Source: CAUPWF01 sp964367905
GTDB lineage: Bacteria > Bacillota > Clostridia > Lachnospirales > Lachnospiraceae
Direction of reading: 5' to 3'
Assembly: GCA_964367905.1 (NCBI GenBank)
Contig: CAYIZP010000002.1
Coordinates: forward strand, 62,001 to 126,000
DNA: 64,000 nt
Part shown: piece after piece, positions 23,560 through 32,793 of the stretch
How positions within the stretch are numbered: position 1 is the stretch's first letter
Layout of the letters: the number at the start of each line of letters is the position of its first letter
Translations under genes and position numbers: made by a program
The notes under the pieces: generated by a model
Told to the model about the DNA's origin: nothing
Databases searched by the model: none
Seen by the model: only the letters and a program-made list of their open reading frames with translations

Positions 23560-24783
23560 ATGAAGCAAGTAATAGGTGGAATTACAAAACCAAAAGGGTT
23601 TGAAGCGGCTGCAGTTGCAGCAGAGATTAAATATAAAAATCGTACAGATATGGCGTTAGTCTATAGCCAAAGTCCTTGCGAAGTTGCAGGAACATTTACA
23701 AAAAATATCGTAAAGGCTGCCCCAGTAAAATGGGATCAAAAGGTAGTGGCCGACGGAGTGAAGTCACAAGTTGTTGTGGTAAACTCTGGAATTGCCAATG
23801 CTTGCACAGGAAAGCAAGGAGAAGAGTACTGCAAGCAGACAGCGGAGGCAGTAGCGAAAGCATTGAATGTGAATGAAGCTGGGGTGTTAATCGGCTCTAC
23901 AGGCGTAATTGGAATGCAATTGCCGATTGAGCGAATTGTGGCAGGAATCGAATGTTTGGCAGGAGCGAAAAGTGCTACGATAGAAGCGGGTACAGCGGCA
24001 GCACAAGCAATTATGACAACGGATACTTGTAAGAAAGAGATTGCTTACGAAGTGGAGATTGAAGGAGTTACCGTTACGGTAGGTGGTATGGCCAAAGGGT
24101 CGGGAATGATACACCCTGACATGTGTACCATGTTGAGTTTTGTTACGACAGACGCGAACATTTCTAGAGAAGCATTGAAGCAATCCATGAGTGATGATGT
24201 GGAAGATACATACAATATGATATCAGTAGATGGGGATACATCCACCAATGATACGGCTTTGATTATGGCAAATGGTATAGCGGGTAATCCAATCATAGAA
24301 GTTGGAACAGAGAACTATCAGAAGTTCTGTCAGGCGTTGCATGAGGTGAATGAATATCTAGCAAAGCAAATGGCGGGTGATGGAGAAGGAGCTACTGCAT
24401 TGTTCGAAGTTCAGGTAGTGGGAGCAGCAACCAAAGAACAAGCGAAGGTGATTAGTAAGTCAGTGATTACTTCCAATTTGACTAAGACAGCAATTGCAGG
24501 GCATGATGCAAACTGGGGAAGAATTTTGTGTGCAATGGGCTATTCAGGAGCAACATTTGACCCAGAGAAGGTGGATTTGAAATTCCAGAGCAGTGCGGGT
24601 AGCATCGAAATTATACGAGATGGTGTTGCGGTGGATTATAGTGAGGATGTGGCAACAGAAATCCTATCCAAGGAACATGTGATAGCAATTGCAGACCTGA
24701 AATTAGGTGCTGAGAGTGCAACAGCATGGGGCTGCGACTTAACACATGGATATATTGATATCAATGCAGATTATAGAAGCTAG
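23560..24783 (+). CDS. argJ: Bifunctional glutamate N-acetyltransferase / ornithine acetyltransferase
   Basis: The 407-residue protein is an Ntn-type ArgJ that cuts itself before the threonine of HPDMCTMLSF; the upstream GGMAKGSGMI and late AIAGHDANWGRI segments are typical. It moves the acetyl group from N-acetylornithine to glutamate, recycling acetyl in arginine synthesis. The family can be mono- or bifunctional, and sequence alone does not settle whether it also uses acetyl-CoA. AAGGAG lies close to the ATG. argB follows after 39 bases. Confidence 0.96.
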   Translation: MKQVIGGITKPKGFEAAAVAAEIKYKNRTDMALVYSQSPCEVAGTFTKNIVKAAPVKWDQKVVADGVKSQVVVVNSGIANACTGKQGEEYCKQTAEAVAKALNVNEAGVLIGSTGVIGMQLPIERIVAGIECLAGAKSATIEAGTAAAQAIMTTDTCKKEIAYEVEIEGVTVTVGGMAKGSGMIHPDMCTMLSFVTTDANISREALKQSMSDDVEDTYNMISVDGDTSTNDTALIMANGIAGNPIIEVGTENYQKFCQALHEVNEYLAKQMAGDGEGATALFEVQVVGAATKEQAKVISKSVITSNLTKTAIAGHDANWGRILCAMGYSGATFDPEKVDLKFQSSAGSIEIIRDGVAVDYSEDVATEILSKEHVIAIADLKLGAESATAWGCDLTHGYIDINADYRS

Positions 24784-24822
24784 GTGAAAAAATAAAAATA
24801 GTAGAGGATAGAGGATATAAAA

Positions 24823-25719
24823 ATGACAGATGGAATGAAGAAATATTTAGGGAAGGCAGAGGTATTAATTGAGGCGCTGCCATATATTCAAAGATTTAAT
24901 CGTAAGATTATTGTAGTAAAATACGGCGGAAGTGCTATGGTAGACGAGGATTTAAAGAAACAAGTAATTCAAGATGTTACCTTGCTTAAGTTAGTAGGAT
25001 TTAAACCGATTATCGTACACGGTGGAGGAAAGGAAATCAGTCGTTGGGTTGGTAAAGTAGGCATGGAGCCACAATTTATCAATGGATTGCGTGTGACAGA
25101 TGAGGAGACTATGGAAGTTGCCGAGATGGTACTGAACAAGGTGAATAAGAGTCTGGTTCAAATGGTACAAGAGCTTGGAGTAAAAGCAATCGGAATCAGT
25201 GGAAAAGATGGCGGATTACTGAAGGTTGAGAAGAAGTTATCCAATGGAGAAGATATTGGATTTGTTGGAGAGATTACAGAAGTGAATGGAGAAATCATCA
25301 AAGACCTATTAGAAAAAGATTTCTTGCCAGTCATCTGTCCAATTGGAATGGATGATAATTTCCAGACTTATAATATCAATGCAGATGATGCGGCTTGTGC
25401 AGTTGCACGCGCGATGGGAGCAGAGAAGTTGGCTTTCTTAACAGATATTGAGGGTGTATATAAGGATCCAAGTGATCCGTCTACACTCATCTCAGAGTTA
25501 ACGATTGATGAGGCGAAAGAATTAATTGGAGACGGATATATCGGAGGTGGTATGTTGCCGAAGATTCATAACTGTATCGATGCCATTGAAAATGGTGTGT
25601 CTCGAGTTCATATCCTCGATGGAAGAATTGCACATTGTCTGTTGCTTGAGATATTCACCAATAAGGGAATTGGAACAGCCATTCTAGAGAATAACGAAAC
25701 CAAATTCTATCAACAATAA
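24823..25719 (+). CDS. argB: Acetylglutamate kinase
   Basis: The 298-residue amino-acid kinase begins with an N-terminal helix extension (LGKAEVLIEALPYIQRF), then the ATP-site KYGGSAM and substrate-site HGGGKEISRW. The C-terminal VSRVHILDGRIAHCLLLEIF is also standard. It phosphorylates N-acetylglutamate. The N-terminal extension is the feature found in arginine-feedback-sensitive, hexameric forms, so arginine inhibition is likely. It ends the arginine cluster; a terminator-like hairpin follows whose right arm lies in the next gene. Confidence 0.96.
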   Translation: MTDGMKKYLGKAEVLIEALPYIQRFNRKIIVVKYGGSAMVDEDLKKQVIQDVTLLKLVGFKPIIVHGGGKEISRWVGKVGMEPQFINGLRVTDEETMEVAEMVLNKVNKSLVQMVQELGVKAIGISGKDGGLLKVEKKLSNGEDIGFVGEITEVNGEIIKDLLEKDFLPVICPIGMDDNFQTYNINADDAACAVARAMGAEKLAFLTDIEGVYKDPSDPSTLISELTIDEAKELIGDGYIGGGMLPKIHNCIDAIENGVSRVHILDGRIAHCLLLEIFTNKGIGTAILENNETKFYQQ

Positions 25720-25731
25720 ATGTATTTGAAT

Positions 25732-25796
25732 AAAAACCCAATCATTGGACATACTCTCTAGAAGATAAGAGGAGGTGTCAGATGATTGGTTTTTTT
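25732..25796 (+). terminator. Terminator-like hairpin spanning the DMT gene start codon
   Basis: AAAAACCCAATCAT (25732-25745) pairs with ATGATTGGTTTTT (25782-25794) with a single C bulge. The right arm is the start of the next gene and runs into a seven-T stretch (25790-25796). The loop contains that gene's GGAGG ribosome site. It could end argB transcription, block translation of the next gene, or both. Confidence 0.55.
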
Positions 25797-26222
25797 ATTG
25801 CAATGATTTCGGGTGCATTGATGAGTATACAGGGCGTTTGGAATACACAAGTAACGAAGACTACAGGGATGTGGCTGTCTAATATGTGGGTGCAGTTTTC
25901 TGCCTTTGTGTTCTGTACAATCTTGTGGGCAATTATGGGACGAGAAAGCATAGGGACTCTCGCAAAGGTAGAATCTAAGTATATGCTACTGGGTGGGGTG
26001 CTAGGCGCGGGAATTACTTGGACTGTGATTCGAAGTATGGATCAATTAGGTCCTGCCCAGGCTGCGTTAGTGATTGTTGTGACACAATTGCTAGTTGCAT
26101 ATTTCATTGAATTGTTCGGTTTATTTCAGGTGGATAAACAACCATTTGAATGGAAAAAATTATTGGGGCTGGCACTAGCATTTGTAGGAATCTGGATATT
26201 TCAGAGCGGAAAAAGTGGATAA
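25782..26222 (+). CDS. Small DMT-superfamily transporter (DUF606/YdcZ-like)
   Basis: The 146-residue protein consists of about five hydrophobic segments with the pattern of the DUF606 half-size branch of drug/metabolite transporters: an initial AMISGALMSIQGVWNTQV, GAGITWTVIRSMDQLGPAQAAL in the middle, and a final ALAFVGIWIFQSGK. Such proteins probably work as dimers. The substrate is unknown. The ATG at 25782 has GGAGG 6 bases upstream, but both lie in a hairpin with upstream sequence. It follows argB after 62 bases. Confidence 0.82.
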   Translation: MIGFFIAMISGALMSIQGVWNTQVTKTTGMWLSNMWVQFSAFVFCTILWAIMGRESIGTLAKVESKYMLLGGVLGAGITWTVIRSMDQLGPAQAALVIVVTQLLVAYFIELFGLFQVDKQPFEWKKLLGLALAFVGIWIFQSGKSG

Positions 26223-26239
26223 ATCTTAAATATTTGCCG

Positions 26240-26268
26240 TTGTCAGAGGGGAGTGTCTATGCTATGAT
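26240..26268 (+). promoter_or_regulatory. Sigma-A promoter for comEA-comEC
   Basis: TTGTCA (26240-26245) and TATGAT (26263-26268) with a 17-base spacer, 40 bases before comEA. Confidence 0.5.
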
Positions 26269-26307
26269 TCAGGAACAACTAACGTGAAGAAAAGAAAGGA
26301 GCAGCCT

Positions 26308-26958
26308 ATGATAAAACGGCCAAGCATAGTGGTTTGGAGTTTGGTGCTGATTAGTGTAATTCTAAGTTTCACAGGATGTGGAAGTGGAGAAGATGAGCAT
26401 AATATGAATTCAGTACAAATTAGCGCAGACCAAGAAGCGAAGGATGAAGGAACAGAAGGAGACCTCCAGCAAAATACTGATGAGAGTGTTGCAGTTGATG
26501 AAAAATCAGAGGAAGGTATAGCGGAGGGAATTTCAGTATATGTATGTGGTGCAGTAGTTGAACCAGATGTATATGAGTTGGAAGAGGGAGATCGAATCAT
26601 TGATGCAATTGAAATTGCAGGAGGGATGACAGAGGAGGCCAGTCCTACATACCTCAATCAAGCGGAGCCCCTGGTGGATGGACAGAGAGTTTATGTTCCA
26701 ACCAACGAAGAAGTAGAAGAATCTAGTACAAATCTTATATCAAGTGAGTCTCAATCACAAGAATCTCAGAAAACAAATTTAAATACAGCGACGAAAGAAG
26801 AGTTGATGACCTTGCCAGGCATTGGAGAATCCAAAGCAGATGCAATTATCAAATACCGTGAAGAACAGGGGGGCTTTGAATCCATTGAAGATATTCAAAA
26901 TATCTCAGGAATCAAATCAGGTGTATTTGATAATATAAAGGAACATATTATTGTATAA
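26308..26958 (+). CDS. comEA: ComEA-like DNA-uptake protein, lipoprotein form
   Basis: The 216-residue protein starts with a signal peptide ending in a lipobox-like SFTGC (C24). A low-complexity acidic linker follows. Next is a SLBB domain (about residues 73-130, ISVYVCGAVVEPDVYELEEGDR), then a pair of helix-hairpin-helix motifs (about 156-216; LNTATKEELMTLPGIGESKA). ComEA binds incoming double-stranded DNA outside the membrane and passes it to ComEC. Most ComEA proteins have a transmembrane anchor, so a lipid anchor is unusual. ATG 26308 has AAGGAG 6 bases upstream; the GTG at 26284 is rejected. Its end overlaps comEC. Confidence 0.9.
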   Translation: MIKRPSIVVWSLVLISVILSFTGCGSGEDEHNMNSVQISADQEAKDEGTEGDLQQNTDESVAVDEKSEEGIAEGISVYVCGAVVEPDVYELEEGDRIIDAIEIAGGMTEEASPTYLNQAEPLVDGQRVYVPTNEEVEESSTNLISSESQSQESQKTNLNTATKEELMTLPGIGESKADAIIKYREEQGGFESIEDIQNISGIKSGVFDNIKEHIIV

Positions 26959-29122
26959 AAGCAATCGAAGATTAGGAGAGTTGCTCTTATATTGGGTGAA
27001 GGGAAGACATATTCTAGGAGCACTTGGAATTGTTGTTGTTATTTTGGTGTTTGTAATATCGGTTCTTTTACCAAGGGGAGTGGATACAGAAGTAAAAGAA
27101 CAGTATCTGAGATTGGAAGGTGTTGTGTATGAAATTGAGACAACAGAGTATTATCAACGACTCTACATAGAGGGGGAGGGAAGGCGGTGGATTGTTTATG
27201 ATGATACATTCAAAAAACTTGCAATCGGGAATACGATAGTGGTAGGTGGTATGCTTCAACCATTTGAAGTGGCGAGAAACCCAGGGAATTTTGATGCAAG
27301 AGAGTATTATCGAATAAAAGGGATTTTTGCAAGTGTCTGGGCTGACTCTGTTGAAGTGGTCGATGAATCTGTGTATTTTGTTCGGGAAGGGTTACGTAGC
27401 ATTCGACTAAAAGCGGTTGAATTCACCTATCAGATGGCAGAGCGAAATACAGCTGCTTTCTTAGTAGCAATTATGTTTGGGGAGAGTCAAGGAATTGATG
27501 AGGTGCAGGAAGAAATCTATCAGAAGGTGGGGTTGGGTCATATATTCGCAATATCGGGACTACATATATCGATTCTCAGCCTCTTTGTCTATCAATTCAT
27601 TAGAAAATGTAGTGGATCCTATATCATGGCGGGAATTGGTGGAGGGATATTCTTGATTCTCTATGTAGTGATGACTGGGGGAGCAACCTCTGCAGTTCGC
27701 GCAGCAATTATGTTTGGTATAAGGATAGGAGGAGACATTACAGGGAGAGTATACAATCTAAGGACAGCAGTCTCATTGGCATGTATTTGTATTCTAGGAG
27801 GCAATGAAAGTCTTTTGTTTGATAGTGGGTTTCTCCTATCTTTTAGTGCGATTTTAGGCATTGCATTTGTGACACCTAGTATGGAAGAACTGACATCCTC
27901 TAAATTTTTGAATAAAATCATATCGAATCTAATGACGAGTTGGGGGATTCAATTGGCGCTTCTTCCAGTTCTACTGTTTTATTTCTATGAAATTTCTCCT
28001 TATTCCATCTTATTAAACATCATTGTGATTCCGTCTATGACCATTCTTCTGTCGCTAGGGATTGGGGGGCTAATCTTGGGGATGATTTGGATGCCACTTG
28101 GAGAGTTTCTGTTTTTCTTCTGCGAGCAGATTCTAAACATGATTGATCAAATAAGCCAATGGACCTTGTCACTGCCGTTTTCGAGACTGATCAGTGGAAA
28201 GCCTCTGATGATCTGTATTGTTATTTATTATATCCTCTTATTTGCGATTTTTTTTCTGCAGGAAAACTATAAAAAGGTATGGATTGCAAGCTTCTTATTA
28301 CCGACTTTATGTTTTATTAGGGCTGGGACGAGTGAACTGGAGATATCGATGTTGGATGTGGGGCAAGGAGAGTGTATCTATATCAGAGGACCTATGGGGA
28401 ATCATTACCTCATAGATGGCGGAAGCACGGATATCAAAGAGATAGGGAGATATCGGATTGAGCCGTTTCTAAAATCAAAAGGAATTTCTAAGATTGATTA
28501 TGTGTTCCTTAGCCATGGGGACGGAGATCATGTAAATGGAATTATAGAGATAATAGAGCGAAAGGAACGAGGTGTGGATATAGGAACGATTGTGTTATGT
28601 GATTTGAACTATCATGATGAATCTTTTTATAATATAGCGAAGCTCGCAGAGGGACATGGAATTGAAGTTTTGGAAATGAAGGCAGAAGACATGCTTATGG
28701 AAGGGGAATTAAAAATAGAGTGTTTAGGACCAAATGAAGAATATAGTGGGGAGATTGGAAACGATAGTTCCTTGATATTAGGAATAGAGTACAAAGAGTT
28801 TGATATGTTATGTACGGGAGATATAGAGGGGGACGGAGAAACAGCATTAATTAATGTGCTTGAAAAGGAACCGCAAAGTTTTGATATTCTCAAGGTTGCA
28901 CATCATGGGTCACAAACATCTTCTGCAGAGGAGTTTCTTGAACTTGTGGAATCTAGGATTGCGATTATTTCCGCAGGAATAGATAATTCCTATGGACATC
29001 CTCACGAAGAGGTCATAAGTAGGTTAGAGACAAATGGTAATTACGTGTATCAAACCAATGAAAATGGGTGTATCCAGATTCGATTTGATGAAGGGAAAAT
29101 AGAAATTAACAAATTTTTCTAA
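26951..29122 (+). CDS. comEC: ComEC/Rec2 DNA internalisation channel
   Basis: The 723-residue protein has an N-terminal TM pair around a DUF4131-type domain. A multi-pass competence domain follows, with IFAISGLHISILSLF. The C-terminal metallo-beta-lactamase domain carries LSHGDGDHVNG and VAHHGSQTSS. ComEC carries single-stranded DNA across the membrane in natural transformation. I take TTG 26951 as the start: it overlaps comEA by 8 bases and has AAAGGA 9 bases upstream. A later start near 26981-26996 is possible. The gene is intact, but other competence genes are not in this window. Confidence 0.92.
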   Translation: MYKSNRRLGELLLYWVKGRHILGALGIVVVILVFVISVLLPRGVDTEVKEQYLRLEGVVYEIETTEYYQRLYIEGEGRRWIVYDDTFKKLAIGNTIVVGGMLQPFEVARNPGNFDAREYYRIKGIFASVWADSVEVVDESVYFVREGLRSIRLKAVEFTYQMAERNTAAFLVAIMFGESQGIDEVQEEIYQKVGLGHIFAISGLHISILSLFVYQFIRKCSGSYIMAGIGGGIFLILYVVMTGGATSAVRAAIMFGIRIGGDITGRVYNLRTAVSLACICILGGNESLLFDSGFLLSFSAILGIAFVTPSMEELTSSKFLNKIISNLMTSWGIQLALLPVLLFYFYEISPYSILLNIIVIPSMTILLSLGIGGLILGMIWMPLGEFLFFFCEQILNMIDQISQWTLSLPFSRLISGKPLMICIVIYYILLFAIFFLQENYKKVWIASFLLPTLCFIRAGTSELEISMLDVGQGECIYIRGPMGNHYLIDGGSTDIKEIGRYRIEPFLKSKGISKIDYVFLSHGDGDHVNGIIEIIERKERGVDIGTIVLCDLNYHDESFYNIAKLAEGHGIEVLEMKAEDMLMEGELKIECLGPNEEYSGEIGNDSSLILGIEYKEFDMLCTGDIEGDGETALINVLEKEPQSFDILKVAHHGSQTSSAEEFLELVESRIAIISAGIDNSYGHPHEEVISRLETNGNYVYQTNENGCIQIRFDEGKIEINKFF

Positions 29123-29199
29123 CAACAAAAAAAATAAAGGAAATCACAGTGTTTTGTCGAATATGTAGTGTAGAGGAGTTATTAGGAGAGGAGGGTGTC

Positions 29200-30954
29200 A
29201 TGCATTATTCAGAAGAGTTGATTGAAGAAGTTCGCAACAGAAGTGATATTGTGGATGTAATTTCTGGATATGTGAATCTTCAAAAAAAAGGAAGTAATCA
29301 TGTAGGACTATGTCCGTTTCATAATGAAAAAACACCGTCTTTCTCCGTGAATAGACAGAGGCAGATTTACCATTGTTTTGGATGTGGAGCTGGTGGGAAT
29401 GTGATAACTTTTGTGATGGAATATGAGAATTATTCCTTTCCAGAAGCATTGAAACATCTAGCGGATCGAACAGGGGTTGATTTGCCAGAGATAGAATATT
29501 CGGAAGAGGCGAAAAAGCAAGCCAATGAAAAAAGCATCATATTGGAGATGAACAAGTTGGCTGCTAATTATTTTTACCTACAGTTAAAAAGCGAAAGAGG
29601 GAAGCGAGGTTACCAGTATTTTATAGATAGGAAACTTTCAGAGCAGATTATTAGAGAGTTTGGATTAGGCTACGCTAATAATTTCAGTAATGATTTATAT
29701 CAATATCTAAAATCTAAAGGGTATTCGGATGATATCATACGCAAATCGGGGTTGGTTAATATCGATGATACAAAGGGGATTTATGATAAGTTCTGGAATC
29801 GAGTCATGTTTCCTATCATGGATATCAATAAGCGAGTCATCGGTTTTGGTGGACGGGTTATGGGTGATGGTATGCCAAAGTACTTGAATTCTCCAGAAAC
29901 TCCCGTGTTTGACAAGAGTAGAAATCTCTATGGAATTCATAGTGCAAGAATATCAAGAAAGTCGTATTTTATCTTGTGTGAAGGATATATGGATGTGATT
30001 GCCTTGCATCAAGCAGGATTTACCAATGCTGTTGCCTCACTCGGCACAGCATTTACACATGGACAGGCTATGCTCATCAAGAGATATGTGCAGAAGGTAT
30101 ATCTAACCTACGACTCAGATAAGGCGGGTACGGCTGCGGCGTTGAAGGCGGTACCAATTCTAAGAGAAGTAGGGGTATCGGCAAAGGTTGTTCGAATGGA
30201 TCCGTATAAAGACCCAGATGAGTTTATCAGTAATTTAGGTGCAGAAGCCTTTGAAGAAAGAATTGCAGGTGCGAGAAATGGTTTTATGTATGGATTAGAG
30301 GTTCTTGAGCAAGAATATGATATGAACTCACCAGAAGGGAAAACATCATTTTATCAAGAGGTGGCTAGACGTTTGATTCAATTTGAGGAAAAACTGGAGA
30401 GGGACAATTATATCGAGGCTGTTTCAAAAACATATAAAATAGATTTAGGTGGATTGAATAAATTGGTTGCGACGGCAGCTGTGAAAAAAGGCTTAGCGAT
30501 ACCAACGAATAGGCCGAGGGAAACATTGTTTCGCCAACAACAAAAATCAGACCCTACATTGGCTCCACAAAAAATTTTACTCACAATGATTACAACAGAT
30601 ATGAATCACTATCATAAGATTAAGAAATACCTTTCGCCATCTGATTTTACGAATCCACTCTATTGCGATGTGGCAAAAATATTGTTTGGACAATTGGAGT
30701 CAGGAGAGTTGAATCTTGCAAAATTGATAAATTATTTTACTGACGAGGAAACTCATAGGGAGGTGACAAGCCTCTTTCACTCGGAAATTCGGGAATTGGA
30801 ATCGAAGCAAGAAGAGGAGAAGGCTTTAAAGGAAAACCTGATAAAGGTGAAGAAATATAGTGTTGAGAAAAGATATGAAGAGGCAGTAGATATTGCTGAA
30901 TTACAGAGTTTGGCCGAAGAAAAACGAAAATTACAAGAGTTGGAAAGACTTTAG
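29200..30954 (+). CDS. dnaG: DNA primase
   Basis: The 584-residue primase has an N-terminal CHC2-type zinc finger (CPFHN ... CFGCG, about residues 40-66). A TOPRIM core follows with EGYMDVIALHQAG and TYDSDKAGTAA, and last a C-terminal helicase-interaction region rich in charged helices. It makes RNA primers for replication. The ATG at 29200 is set by GAGGAGGG at 29188-29195; in-frame starts from 29149 add residues absent from the family. It is 16 bases upstream of rpoD, the classic macromolecular-synthesis arrangement. Confidence 0.96.
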   Translation: MHYSEELIEEVRNRSDIVDVISGYVNLQKKGSNHVGLCPFHNEKTPSFSVNRQRQIYHCFGCGAGGNVITFVMEYENYSFPEALKHLADRTGVDLPEIEYSEEAKKQANEKSIILEMNKLAANYFYLQLKSERGKRGYQYFIDRKLSEQIIREFGLGYANNFSNDLYQYLKSKGYSDDIIRKSGLVNIDDTKGIYDKFWNRVMFPIMDINKRVIGFGGRVMGDGMPKYLNSPETPVFDKSRNLYGIHSARISRKSYFILCEGYMDVIALHQAGFTNAVASLGTAFTHGQAMLIKRYVQKVYLTYDSDKAGTAAALKAVPILREVGVSAKVVRMDPYKDPDEFISNLGAEAFEERIAGARNGFMYGLEVLEQEYDMNSPEGKTSFYQEVARRLIQFEEKLERDNYIEAVSKTYKIDLGGLNKLVATAAVKKGLAIPTNRPRETLFRQQQKSDPTLAPQKILLTMITTDMNHYHKIKKYLSPSDFTNPLYCDVAKILFGQLESGELNLAKLINYFTDEETHREVTSLFHSEIRELESKQEEEKALKENLIKVKKYSVEKRYEEAVDIAELQSLAEEKRKLQELERL

Positions 30955-30969
30955 ATTAAGGAGAATTAC

Positions 30970-32091
30970 ATGGAAGAGAATATTGAAAAATTTCAAGAAA
31001 AATTAGCAGAAGTTATTGAAGTTGGAAAAAAGAAAAAGAATATGTTAGAAGAACAAGAGGTCTATGATTTCTTCGCAGAGCTAGAGTTGCCGAAAGAACA
31101 TCTTGAAAAAGTAGTGGAAGAATTAGAGCGTCAGGGTGTAGAGGTTCTACGTATTCCAGATAGTGAAGCAACAGAAGAAGAGGTGGAGATAGAGATTGAG
31201 CTAAGCGATGAGATAGAAGAGATTGATGTAGAAAAAATTGATTTATCCGTTCCAGATGGAATTAGCATTGAGGACCCAGTGCGTATGTACCTGAAGGAAA
31301 TCGGGAAAGTACAACTCCTAAGTGCAGATGAAGAAATAGAATTGGCACAGAGAATGGAGCAAGGAGATGAAGCGGCTAAGAAACGTCTTGCTGAGGCCAA
31401 TCTACGTCTTGTTGTAAGTATTGCAAAACGTTATGTAGGGCGTGGAATGCTTTTCTTAGATCTAATTCAAGAAGGAAACCTTGGATTAATCAAAGCAGTT
31501 GAAAAATTTGACTATCACAAGGGATATAAATTCAGTACTTATGCAACTTGGTGGATTAGACAGGCTATCACAAGGGCTATAGCTGACCAAGCAAGAACGA
31601 TTCGAATTCCAGTGCATATGGTTGAAACAATTAATAAATTAATTCGAGTACAGCGTCAACTACTGCAGGAACTAGGTCGTGAACCATCCGCAGAGGAAAC
31701 AGCGGAGAAAATGGAGATTCCGGTAGAAAGAGTAAGAGAAATTCTGAAGATATCTCAAGAACCGGTTTCACTAGAGACTCCAATTGGTGAAGAGGAGGAC
31801 AGTCATTTAGGAGACTTTATTCAAGACGATAATGTACCGGTACCAGCTGAAGCAGCTGCGCAAGCTTTGCTTAAGGAACAATTAGATGAGGTTCTGGACA
31901 CGCTGACGGAACGAGAGGAAAAGGTGCTTAGACTTCGTTTCGGCATGACAGATGGGAAGGCAAGAACATTAGAGGAAGTTGGAAAAGACTTTAATGTTAC
32001 AAGAGAACGTATTAGACAAATTGAAGCAAAAGCTCTTAGAAAGTTGCGTCACCCAAGTCGTAGCCGTAAACTAAGAGATTACCTTGATTAG
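30970..32091 (+). CDS. rpoD: Primary sigma factor RpoD/SigA
   Basis: The 373-residue protein has a short acidic region 1.1 followed by region 1.2 (DPVRMYLKEIGKV). Region 2 includes DLIQEGNLGLIKAVEKFDY and the -10 binding FSTYATWWIRQAITRAIADQ, and regions 3 and 4 end in VTRERIRQIEAKALRKLRHP. It directs RNA polymerase to housekeeping promoters such as those listed here. The stop codon overlaps the GAGG ribosome site of trmK, so the genes are tightly linked. Confidence 0.98.
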   Translation: MEENIEKFQEKLAEVIEVGKKKKNMLEEQEVYDFFAELELPKEHLEKVVEELERQGVEVLRIPDSEATEEEVEIEIELSDEIEEIDVEKIDLSVPDGISIEDPVRMYLKEIGKVQLLSADEEIELAQRMEQGDEAAKKRLAEANLRLVVSIAKRYVGRGMLFLDLIQEGNLGLIKAVEKFDYHKGYKFSTYATWWIRQAITRAIADQARTIRIPVHMVETINKLIRVQRQLLQELGREPSAEETAEKMEIPVERVREILKISQEPVSLETPIGEEEDSHLGDFIQDDNVPVPAEAAAQALLKEQLDEVLDTLTEREEKVLRLRFGMTDGKARTLEEVGKDFNVTRERIRQIEAKALRKLRHPSRSRKLRDYLD

Positions 32092-32100
32092 AGGTTGGTC

Positions 32101-32793
32101 ATGGTGTTATCAAAGAGATTAGGTGCGGTTGCACATTTCGTGGAGTTTGGAGAACATGTTGCAGATATTGGGACTGACCATGGATATATTCCCATTTATT
32201 TGATTCAAAGTGAAATCTCTCCTAAAGTATATGCTATGGATGTAAATGAAGGACCCTATCAGATAGCAAAGCGCCATATTGAGCAAGAAGGGTTGTCTAC
32301 TCAAATTGAAGTGAGACTCTCAGATGGAATGAAAGAATTACATGTTGGAGAGGCTACTACAATCATTGTTGCAGGTATGGGTGGTGGTTTGACTTGTAGA
32401 TTATTAGAACAAGACAGAAGACTTTGGGATTCCTTAAATTGGCTGATTCTACAACCACAATCAGAGATTGTAAAAGTAAGAGAATTTTTATTGATCAATG
32501 GTTGGAGAATCATAGATGAGGATATTGTGTTGGATGAAGGAAAGATATATCCAATTTTAAAATGCCAATATGGGCAAGAGTCTGAGTATTCTGACGCGGA
32601 GCTACTGTATGGAAGATGTCTAATTGAGAAAAAACACCCAATTCTATTACAATTGGTGAAGAAGAACATAGAACAGAAAGAATGCGTTAGAGATTCTCTA
32701 AAGGGGAAATATGGGGAACACATAGAGGAGCGATTGGAAGAACTGGAAAAAGAATTGGAGATAGATTATGAAGTGTTGCAACATTATCGATAG
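32101..32793 (+). CDS. trmK: tRNA (adenine22-N1)-methyltransferase
   Basis: The 230-residue protein begins LSKRLGAVAHFVEFGEHVADIGTDHGYIP, the SAM-binding start of the TrmK family, with VAGMGGGLTCRLLEQ as the second conserved block and LQPQSE in the catalytic region. It methylates adenine 22 in tRNA. ATG 32101 follows GAGG at 32091-32094. It lies directly after rpoD and overlaps nif3 by 26 bases, an arrangement conserved in Firmicutes. Confidence 0.94.
   Translation: MVLSKRLGAVAHFVEFGEHVADIGTDHGYIPIYLIQSEISPKVYAMDVNEGPYQIAKRHIEQEGLSTQIEVRLSDGMKELHVGEATTIIVAGMGGGLTCRLLEQDRRLWDSLNWLILQPQSEIVKVREFLLINGWRIIDEDIVLDEGKIYPILKCQYGQESEYSDAELLYGRCLIEKKHPILLQLVKKNIEQKECVRDSLKGKYGEHIEERLEELEKELEIDYEVLQHYR

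Noticed and set aside
26262..26657. A 131-codon minus-strand frame opposite comEA
   Set aside because: It has serine- and proline-rich composition that mirrors the acidic linker codons of comEA, with no promoter or ribosome site.
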